From Tetradesmus obliquus (lineage: Eukaryota; Chlorophyta; Chlorophyceae; Sphaeropleales; Scenedesmaceae), in assembly GCA_030272155.1 (NCBI GenBank), contig CP126205.1:3026501-3090500 (forward strand): a stretch of 64,000 nucleotides of DNA, written 5' to 3'. The notes under the pieces were generated by a model, which worked only from the letters and a program-made list of their open reading frames with translations, ran no database searches and was not told the origin of the DNA. Position 1 is the stretch's first letter. Each line of letters begins with the position of its first letter. A program made the position numbers and the translations under genes. Positions 54,901 to 64,000 of the stretch are shown here, piece after piece.

Positions 54901-55300
54901 GTTGTATCACTGGTTTGCATCCTAGTTCAAGGTTGTGCAAATTGCTGATGCGACAGGGCATGGCAGGGACAGCAGCCTGCGTAGCAAGCGTATCAATGTG
55001 TGAGACGCAACGCCATGTCAACGTCATGTTGCAATTATTGTAGTGGGTGCATAAGGCTGCATGCAATCAGGCAAGCGTCCACACGTGGGGCTATGCAGCC
55101 TGGGGTCTTGTCAAGATGGGGCAGTTGATCGGCGTCTCTGTTCCTGGGGCTCGTGACTACGTGCTGCCACTTACAACTCTGCTGACACGAGGGTCGTGTG
55201 GCACTGGACACGACGTGTTATGTGACACGGGTCTGGGGCCATGCAGCCTGGGGTCGAGTTGGGGTAGCTGGGCAGCAAAACTAGTGGGAAGGGTCAGGAT
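54900..55300 (+). other. Downstream region of TMEM45 to duplication junction
   Basis: No gene seen. The pieces GGGGCTATGCAGCCTGGGGTC (55,086) and GGGGCCATGCAGCCTGGGGTC (55,236) form a diverged 150-bp direct repeat just before the junction at 55,300/55,301. Confidence 0.5.
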
Positions 55301-55459
55301 GTGCTGGTGACTGAGGTCAAATTGCCCAAACCGGTTGGACACGAACGCGTCCCAGCAGCCTCACAATTGTTCATGAAGTAATATTGAACATAATAAATGC
55401 GACTGGAGACATCGCTTGGCTCGTTCGTGTCAGCCCAGTACTGGGGTCCAGGGTGCTTT

Positions 55460-55484
55460 GGGGGGGGGGGGGGGGGGGGGGGGG
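55460..55484 (+). repeat. Poly-G tract (25 G), copy 2
   Basis: Counterpart of the 22-G tract in copy 1, three bases longer and in the same flanking sequence. Confidence 0.95.
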
Positions 55485-55936
55485 TCGGCGCTTGCTCCGC
55501 AGCACCCGACAGTTTGCATCATGGTAGTGGCACCTGTACGGTACACCACACCAACCCGGATCGCTTCAACGTACATGTGCGCTCTTGCATTTTTTAAGCA
55601 CATTGCAGTAGCGCCTTGTGCGACCTGTAACAGTCATGCTGTTGCAGTTTCACTAAACGCAGTTGTAGCTGAACTCCCATCTGTTCATCACCAGCACACC
55701 CCCTTTACAACTTGAAAGGAAAGCAAACAGACGGGCAAGCCATGCTGCTAAGGGCCAACTGTCAGCATCATGGCAGCGGACACCGCATTGCATACACACA
55801 TTGCCAGCACCTGCCTGCCAGCTGGACTTCCAGCTGACGCTGATGCCGCTATCCCCAACCCATAGGCCGCAGCATGTCATGCAGGGTCCCAGCGCGTCAG
55901 CAGCTGTATAGAGAGTGTGGTCACCTGCGGGTGCAA

Positions 55937-58900
55937 TTATGCTGCCCGCACCCAATGGAACCTGAGTGCGTGGTCCTGCCCAGACACGGCAACCACGCGG
56001 CCCACACAACCCTCTGGAGGGACAACAGACCTGTAGCTGAGGCTCCCCAGCAGCTGGTGCTCTGGACAATCAGGAATCCTTAGTTTTGTGTTGTCACTCT
56101 TGTGGAACACCACTTGCCTCACAAACTGAACGTCTGTCCTGAACACGTCATTGTTCATGCGGCCAATCACCACCTCTACTTTGACCACATCATGCAGGTC
56201 ACGAATCTCCAGTGGCTCCAAGTTGCTGAGCGCTGCTTCAGTTTGGTGGCGCAGTCGCTCCGAGAGCAAGGGTAGCCCAAGACCACACACGCCGATTATT
56301 GGGAGGCCGCTACGCACCATGTATGCAGTTGCCTTATTCAAGTACAGGTTCGGGCTGAAAGACGCCCGAGACACCCCGTGCATGTGGCTGATGGCGTAAC
56401 CCCCTACAGCCCGTCTGCCCTCGCCACCACCCCAACATGGCACAATGCACTGCAGCTTCAGTGGCTCCCCAGCACGCATGTCCACACGCGCCAGGGGCCC
56501 AGACGCCCGACTGCCAAACCATTCACTCGGCACTTCGGCTGCCAGCTGCCCCAGTTCTGCCAGCAGCTCCTGCTCCAGCTTGTCGAGTGCCTGCAGCAGG
56601 TCGTGGTGCAGCTCCTTGCCTGTCTTCCACAGGTCTGCGTCAACGCCGGCCTGCAGTGCCTGGTTTGCGCTGCGTGGGTAACAGATAAACGCGCCAAGCG
56701 CTGCGCAGCTCTGCGGCTTGCTGAAAGCGTCGCCAACCTGCATCCTGACAGACGTCAACTCCTTTTGCAGGCCACGCACGACCTCGTTGCGCTGCAGCCC
56801 ATGGGGGCGCACCTCGGCTGTCAGCATCTGCATGCATGACCAGCAGCAGATGCATCTTGGTTCGCATAACGCAGTGAATATGCAGGCGCAGTGCCTGTGT
56901 GTCTCTATGTTGGCAGCACCACATTCACCACATGCGTAGTTGGAGGGGGCTCAGGTCAAACTTTGCGGCCAGCCCAGCCACTGCACACACCACCGTGAGG
57001 CGTGCAGCTGGTGCGAGTACAGGCGCATGCGGTGTTCGAGTTATGCAACAACTCATAGCATGGATGTGCTGCAACATAGTGTACATTGGTTGTGGTGTAT
57101 CAGCACATCATGCTGCAGGCCCATGTGGCAGCAAGCCCAGCGTCGGTGTTGAAACAGAGACATTATAATTGTATGCATGCAAGCAGGCTAGCAAACCGCT
57201 GTGCTGAGATAGCCAACTTAACACAAGCGACTGGGATCGCCAGACAAACCTTCGTTAAACCGCAAGGGTGGTGCTGTTTTGCGTCTGCAACAGTCCACAT
57301 CGCCCCTCTCCCTCTCTCTCTGCATGCATTGTGCTGGATGCCTTGCAGGAGTATTCACTCACCTGCTCCAAGTACTTCAGCTTTTGTGCCGCATGCCACA
57401 AGCGCTTGCTCGCTTCATCAACTGCTCCGCTCGGCACTCCTGCCGCCACGTCGCTGGCGTGGCTGGCTGCTGCAGTGTGCGAGGATGCCTTGCCTGCACT
57501 GGGCCAGATATACCCCAGCAGCCACTGGAAATCTGACAGCTGGGATTTGTTGTACCTGCAGTGGAGGAAGTTCACAGCGTTCAGGAGCTTGAAGCAAGAG
57601 TGCATGGGTGCTTGCAAGCAGCTACCGCACAATACAATCAGTGCCACCAACAGCGACAGCATGCGGCAGTGGTACAGTACCAGCAACACCAGCAGCAGCA
57701 GCAGCAGCAGCAGCTACAACATGCCTCCCATCAACAGAGCCACACTGCGTGCCAATGACCGTCTGAGCAGTTCTCTGCAGCAATTGTGCAGGCTCCTTAA
57801 GCAGCTACAGCGCATTGTTTGTTGCTGCTGCTGTCGGCCCAGGGGCAGCACAGCAATGTGCAGTCTAGAGATGTCAGAAAGTTTGCACAATGTGCTTACT
57901 GATCAAGTGCGCTGTGGTAGTCTTCCAGTTCTGTGTACTTGCCCAGCAGTGCTTCCAGCGGCTCCCCTGACTGTGTGTTCATAGCCTGTACAGCTTGCTG
58001 GAGCTGCTCAAGGGTCCTGGCAGACCTGTTGGCTGCCAGGACACTTGCTGTGGCGCAGCCAGCGGATGCATCAGCACCTGCTCCAGCTGTAGGAAGCTGG
58101 CCACCTGGCCAGCCTCGGCCACACAGTGACATGCGGCAGCTGTACTCCCTCTGGTGAGTCTGCATGGCACTGCCGAATGCAGAAGCCACTGCAGGGCCAT
58201 TGAATCCCAGGCCACCCAGGCCGGCGTTGATGCTGGCACTGGCAGAGTCGGAGCGCTCTGCAGAGCTGAACTCAAGGGTGCAGATGCCTGCAAAGCAACC
58301 TGCCTTGTTGTAGCCTTTGATGAACCTGCCAAGGTGAAGGTGCAGCACAGGCAACAGGAAGGTGGTTGTGTCATGCACGCGTTGCTGCCGAAGATAATGT
58401 CCTGGCCAAGGTACTGGAGCATCACAGGAAAGCAGCCTACAAACCAGGACCCTGCACCTGCTGCTTCTGAGTGGCACCACTCACCAGCAGCCGCAAGGCT
58501 TTACATGCTGCATGCTTGTGCACACCACGTGGGTGTACATGTGCCTGTAGTGCACCAGGCTCAACTCTGCTAGGCAGTAGGCAACTTGGTGCTGCTTGAG
58601 CACTTGTTAAGGCTGATGTCGTGTACTGAGTAATTGCCTCATCATGCTGGTGAGCAGGCCAACCCCCTTCCCGCTACCTCCCTTCTTACCCAGGTCCCCC
58701 CCCTTACCCCCCCCACCCCACCCCAAGAAGCTGCATAAGGTAACAAAGGCCCAGGCAGTGGCGTTTCGAGCAATGCTGTGACGTGACACATGCATTACTG
58801 AAATTAGTGTCTCATTTTCAGCTGGTCGTGGCGAACCTGGGCCGTGCTTGGCGTCACTTGCATGCTACAGATGGACGTACAAGTTCGGGCCGTGCAGTTG

Positions 58901-60885
58901 AGATGCACACATACTTCGCATGTCACGCAAGCTCTCTTAGCTCATAACACGGTGCACACGCACAGAGACAGCCCTGTATCCAGCACAGCTAGCAAACCCT
59001 GGTGAAACCCACCACCATTGGTTTCTTACCTGTCGCCAAACAAACTTTGGAAAGCGGCTGGTCCCTCTGTAGCCAGCTTGCTGCGGGCGAGCGCGTTCAG
59101 TCTTGGCTCGGGCCCACGAAAGAAGCCTGCGGTCTGGTGCTTGGCCATCACCACTGCATGCACCGAGCGCCTGCTGATGGAAAGCTTCTGCGCCAGCTCT
59201 GAAGAAGTGTCCATCTTGATGTCGCTGGCAGAAAGCCCGGCGAAGCCGTACGCTTCCAGTGCAGTGACGTAGGAATCTGTGCTGTCTACCAGGTACCAGC
59301 TGCTCTGCACTTGGGCTTGACCAGCAGCAGCACCAGTCACCGGAGCACCCGAAAAATGCACTGCTGGCGCTTTGAGTTCGCTGCTGATGATGTCGTACCC
59401 CAGACCCAACTCGTAATCAGGCTGCCACCGCATCATGTTCTTATACAAGAGGGTATACTCTTGAACCAATACCAAGATCCAAACTGTTGATATTTGACCC
59501 AAGTAGTGCGCGTTGCGTAGATCTATGCACCACATGCCAATCATGCGTGACCCAGCCAGCCCTAGAAGCCTGGCAGGGTTTTCACGATGGTCGCAAGTGC
59601 ATATGCTTATGGCGGCCTATCCCCCTGGGAGTCGCTGGTACAGTGTACACCAGCGCCAAGAAGCTTTTGAAGGAAGCACTGGGCGTCACGTCCCCAGCCC
59701 TGGACACACTCCTGCGCAACCTGCATCTCCAAGCCATTCGATCACTCACCAATGTGATAAGATACAGACGCATCAAGATGGGCACTCGTCTGGGCAAGCA
59801 ATGGCGCCAACAAAACCCAGCAGCAGGTGCCACCTGTGTAACACAGCGAAACAGCGGCAGCGGCAGCAGCAGCAGCAATGCAGCTAAGAACGGCCAGAAG
59901 AGGCAAGGGCCCAGACTACCCAACTTCAAGCGCAAAAAACGCAAGAAAAAGAAGGGAGGATAGTTACCTCCAATGCATATGGCTGGGGCTGGGGGGACTT
60001 TGGGGAAAGGGGTGGCAGGGGTGCTGGATGTGGTGGGCAGCAGCAGCAGCAGCGGTGATGGGTTGATGCCTGCTAGCATGGCCTCAATGATGGGACGGCT
60101 CTACATTGTGGTCATTTGGTATCATTTGATCTTGTGTTTAGCGGAAGCAGCGAGAGGAGCGTGCTGGAACCACGACAGCACAGCAGGGGGCAGTGGAGAC
60201 GCCTGCTGCTCTGAAGACCCAGAGAACTCGCAGCTTTTTAAGGAGGAAGTCATATGGTTTTAGATGGATTGCTGATGGCAGAGCTTGTCGTAGGGGAAGG
60301 GCGGGAGTCCCGTGACACTGTTACACGGTGTTAAGGCCCTGTCCTTTGCCCTCCGTTAATTCCGCTCCCTGCAAAGAGGGCGTAGACACTTTCAACTTTC
60401 AACTTTCAACTTATGGCGGCCATAACAATCGTTACAAACGCCTGTGAGTGTATCAGCAACCCGCTCAAACCTAGTCGTGGGAGTGAAGGGTCGGAAGGGC
60501 TTGCATCAGCAGTGGAACCTGTTGTGATCCCCTGCAGGCCCTGCTGCGTCACCAGCCAGTCCATTACTGTCAGCTGACGCTTCAGAGTCCTGTTACTGTG
60601 CTGGCACCGGCTTCCTTGCCCACAGGCGTGTGCTTGCAGTGCCACTGCGGGACGGGGGCGGCCCCTGACTGGTGACAGCTGTGGCGCGCTGCGGTCACGA
60701 GTAGTCGGGTATGTTTGCAGCTGTAGTACAACAGTGGGCTGCTGAGTGACGAGCATGTATGCCTGCCACGCTCTGGCGTCTACAGCTGCTGCAACCGTGT
60801 TGTCAGTTCATCAATGTCTAGTTTGGTGGGCTTGCCAGCGCGCTCCGCAGCCAGCAACGCAGGCCACCTGCACTGCTTTGCTCTA

Positions 60886-60921
<36 letters not shown>

Positions 60922-61021
60922 TCGCAGCTGCTTTGAAGTTGCTGTGCCTCAACCTCATCCTGCTGGCTTGCACTGGAGATACATGGCCCTGGCTGTTGCC
61001 TGCTGCTGCAAGCTTGGCTTG

Positions 61022-61080
<59 letters not shown>

Positions 61081-61756
61081 AGCTTCTTCTTCACTGCAGG
61101 AGGTACTGTTGCAACCAAGTCCTTCATCGCCAGCTGTGCCGCAGACGGACCAGCCACCCATGCCTCTGTGTTGCTGCTCAGAACAGCTGCTGGCATGCCG
61201 AAGCCCGTGTACCTGCTGCTGACAAGACGGTGCGTGCACACCTCTGTACCTGGCTGCTGATATAGAAGCGCCACTGGCTTCATGACCTCCCAGTGAAGAC
61301 GCTTCAGCTGCTGGTGTGAGCTGCAACACTGTACATGCGCACGCTGTCCCTGACAGGTGCCTTGGGGCATAGCGCTTTGATGTTCCTGAAAGCACCACGG
61401 TCTGCCAGTGTGATGCCACCCATGCTGATGACGCTGTTGCAGAACAGAGCCTGGCTTAGGTGTGGCTGTTTTTTCATCTGCATACATTGGCTGTGGCGCT
61501 TCAACCACTACAACGCAGCCTGGCTGCAGAAGTGCCAGCTGCTTGCACCCCTCGCTGCAGTAGTAACACCAGCTGGCACGCCAGGCAGACCCAAGCAGTG
61601 TGTGTGGTTGCCTGTGTTGCATGTGCTGCACAGCAGCATGTGGTGTGCAGCATCTGTTTGCTTGCACACACTGCAGAAGGGATCATTGTCGTCAAAACCA
61701 GCTGCAGCTGCCATGCTGTTGCCTATATATCTGAGAGAGGTTACTGGTGGACGCTG
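55937..61756 (-). CDS. Unrecognised multi-exon gene with a PHD-finger exon (copy 2)
   Basis: Near-identical to the copy at 44,433-50,245. The terminal exon (55,937-56,827) encodes the same 298-residue open stretch without any residue change noticed. The PHD exon (about 61,546-61,721) shows the same split of zinc ligands between two frames. The serine run encoded by the CTG tract near 61,020-61,080 is one residue longer. TGTAA lies at 55,705-55,709 on the minus strand. Two intact-looking copies of the long terminal exon mean the duplication has not yet decayed. Confidence 0.5.
59988..60413 (+). mobile_element. Possible retrotransposon 3' end with ACTTTCA tail (copy 2)
   Basis: Same stretch and same three-unit tail as in copy 1, at the expected offset of about 11,508 bp. 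Confidence 0.35.
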
Positions 61757-61859
61757 CAGGTGGTTGTTGCAAGTCCACTGCAACACGCAAGGATCAGCAA
61801 GCAAGAAAATTTTCAATTATTATTGTGGGTACGTGTGATTCTTTTCCATTGGCTTGCCA

Positions 61860-61987
61860 GCAGGGCGCCGCAGGGTGCAACAGGGCGCCGCAGGGTGCAA
61901 CAGGGCGCCGCAGGGTGCAGCAGGGCGCCGCAGGGTGCAACAGGGCGCCGCAGGGTGCAGCAGGGCGCCGCAGGGCGCCGCAGGACG
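61860..61987. repeat. 20-bp GC-rich minisatellite (copy 2)
   Basis: Counterpart of the copy-1 array, with no unit gain or loss seen. Confidence 0.9.
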
Positions 61988-62499
61988 CCACCAGTGACTG
62001 GTTGCTTACAATAATAGACCTGCTTGCACGTTTCAAGAGGTACCTTAATACTGGTGCCAACAGGCAGTCGGACTCTAAGGGTCCTCACTGACCCTGCGAT
62101 GAGGCGGTTATCAGCAGCTACGAAAGCAAGCGCAAACTAATTGTATACAAAGAAGTTACTGAGTGGGACTATCACACACTTTCACACGTACATGTGTTGC
62201 AAACTGGCAGCCTGGCGTCATGAGTCAACACTTCAGCGCCAAAACTCATGCCCTGCAGCAAAAGCTACGGCGTTCGGCGCATTTAGCGTGGATTGAGCAC
62301 TTTCAGTCGTTTGCAAAAGTTCCGAGGCAAGATCACTTGGCGTCTGTGCATTGCTCAACGCTTGCTCAACTGGGGACGTCTCCTGTGATGCTGTTGTGAT
62401 CTGCAATCTGGTATCACTGGGACTTTCGTCAGTCACCTATCGATAGTAAGCGGCTCTGCAAGCTCTGTTCGGACCGCGCAAGTAGGGCTTGCAGCGATT

Positions 62500-63712
62500 A
62501 TGGACGCACACAGTCACGCTGGGCACGCACACGGGGCTTCTCACCCTGCTACGTCTATCAGCGAGCTACAACACCCTCCTCATGGCAGCTACGAGGGTCA
62601 CGTGGTGCCAGGTACGAGCTGCTGCGCTTGCCAGCTTGCTGCTGCTGCTGCTACTGCCTCCAGAGTCCACACTGCTACGCCTGCTGCCTGCAACTCTCTA
62701 CAAATGTAGCGCATTTGGCGGCGATTTTAACGTTTGTTGTTTGTTAGCATGAAGCCAGCTCTCTGTAGTCCAGCTCGTCTGCACGGCGCCAACAGCACCA
62801 CCAGCAGCAGCTGCTGGATTGCTTTTCCCTTATGTTGCACAATCCTGCCTCAGGTTCCTCCAGGCGCATTCATGTGAACCCTATAAGTGCTGTGGTGTTT
62901 CCTGCAGGCGTCATGTTCATCATCTGGTCAACATACTGGATCTGGTCCGTGCTAGACATCCACCTACGCACTCGAGCAGCAGGCCTGCACACATACCTCC
63001 CCCTGCACACCAACTCCACCACCAGCAGCAGCAGCACCAAACAATCCGGCAGCAGAACCAGCAGCAGCCACTGCAGCAGCGGCCGCGGGGAGCCGTTTCG
63101 CTCCCGTGCTTGGTACCCCTGGCCTTACTGGCCTGCAAAGCCAATGGAGCCTATTTTCAAAGTGCTGTTCTGCCTGCTGGGGGTGTTTATCGAGCTGTAT
63201 GTTGGCTTCCGGGGATGGCGGCCGCTGTACAAAGCTGATGGGCACTTTGCTGAGTTCCACGCAAACAACTGGCAGGTGAGGGGCGCTGTAGCAGCATTCT
63301 GGCGGCGGCAGCAGCAGCAGCATGCAGCGTTGTCGCTCATACACTTTGCTGAGTTCCATGAAAACAACTGGCAGGTGGGCGGCGCTGCAGCAGCATTCTG
63401 GCAACAGGATGCTGGGTGCTGCAGCAGCAGCAGCAGCAGCAGCAGCAGACAGCAGACAGCACGTAGTAGTCTGAGCTATTCCTGTGCTGGCTCCGCACAG
63501 ATACTTGATAGTGGAGAGGGGCAGTAGCACCATTTTGGCTGGCAGTGGATGAGACGCAGCAGCTGCAGCAACAGCAGCAGCAGCAGGTTAAAAAGCAGCA
63601 GTGGCAGCAGTGTAGTTGGAGAGTACGTCACAGCAGCAGCAGCAGCAGCGCAGTTGTGCATTCCATGTCAGTACGCTGTTAGGCAAGCATCCCCATCTCA
63701 TTGCTGGTGTCG

Positions 63713-63758
<46 letters not shown>

Positions 63759-64000
63759 TTGCAGCATGCGCTGATGTACTCAAGCTTTGCTGTGAGTGGC
63801 GTGATCGACCTCATTGGATACTTCACGCCTCTGCCGCCAGGCACTGAGCAGGTGGGAGGCAGTATACAGCAGCCAATCTGATCTGTGCTGTTGCTTTGTT
63901 TCTTTCAAGTCAAGGTTGTTTTCAAGCTTGCAATGAATATGGGCAACTCCGCTGCTGCCAGGCACTGAGCAGGTGAGCAGCAGTATACAGCAGTAACCTG
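62500..64000 (+). CDS. TMEM45 / DUF716 family membrane protein (copy 2, 3' truncated by window)
   Basis: Second copy of the gene, starting MDAHSHAGHAHGASHP at 62,500. It holds exons 1 to 3 (to about 63,851) with the same splice signals. The CTG run before exon 3 and the CAG run near 63,420 are slightly longer than in copy 1. The later exons lie beyond the window. If complete, the genome has two almost identical genes. Confidence 0.85.

Larger units (their letters stand above)
43800..55300. repeat. Tandem segmental duplication, copy 1 (11,501 bp)
   Basis: From GTGCTGGTGACTGAGG at 43,800 to ...GGGTCAGGAT at 55,300, the unit is followed at once by a second copy starting with the same bases at 55,301. 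Matching positions are shifted by 11,501 bp at the left end, rising to about 11,520 by the right end because microsatellites and the poly-G tract are a few bases longer in copy 2. Substitutions noticed are few. Confidence 0.95.
55301..64000. repeat. Tandem segmental duplication, copy 2 (cut by window end)
   Basis: Direct copy of 43,800-52,480 reaching the window end. Differences noted include: CCGACCC to CCAACCC near 55,857; GGCCAAATA to GGCCAGATA near 57,507; TGTCTGAAAG to TGTCAGAAAG near 57,875; GTTGCATAACAG to GTTGCAGAACAG near 61,440; and small length changes in poly-G, poly-C and CAG/CTG runs. The remaining about 2.8 kb of the unit should lie beyond the window if the copy is complete. 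Confidence 0.95.

Overview
The window is nuclear DNA of a eukaryote and reads best as a chlorophycean green alga, probably near Scenedesmus/Tetradesmus or a relative. The reasons are: genes cut into many short exons with GTGAG-type donors and (C)TGCAG acceptors; TGTAA polyadenylation signals; very frequent CAG/CTG runs that appear as polyQ, polyA, polyS or polyL depending on frame; plant-type LRR ectodomains; and a putative chloroplast transit peptide. The clade is inferred. No rRNA, tRNA or CRISPR array was seen.

Layout. 1-16.6 kb (minus strand): a chain of six plant-type LRR ectodomain modules (A-F from the 5' end) with no visible membrane or kinase part, running off the left edge. 16.9-27.2 kb (plus): a plant-like nuclear protein with a TFIIS N-terminal-like helical domain and a long Met/Gln/Ala-rich tail. 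28.3-34.2 kb (minus): a fusion of a nucleotidyltransferase-like domain to a JmjC/cupin-8 oxygenase domain. 34.6-36.2+ kb (plus): a gene starting with a ubiquitin-like fold and sharing a 367-bp divergent promoter region with the fusion gene. 37.8-39.9 kb (plus): a possible transit-peptide exon, then an unrecognised protein. 40.2-43.8 kb: no convincing gene. 43,800-55,300 and 55,301-64,000 (cut by the window end): two nearly identical direct copies of an 11.5-kb unit. The unit holds an unrecognised minus-strand gene with a PHD-finger exon, divergent from a plus-strand TMEM45/DUF716 membrane-protein gene.

The strongest theme is exon-scale tandem duplication. Nearly every gene carries 2-6 neighbouring copies of short pieces made of an exon plus flanking intron, many diverged or truncated. 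All four independent genes whose 3' coding end can be seen have that end duplicated a few hundred bases downstream. The LRR locus shows the same process at a larger scale: whole ectodomains follow one another, and all five junctions have the same phase-1 splice layout, so one very large modular protein could be encoded.

Exon limits were read by eye from splice motifs and frame continuity. They are models, not transcripts.
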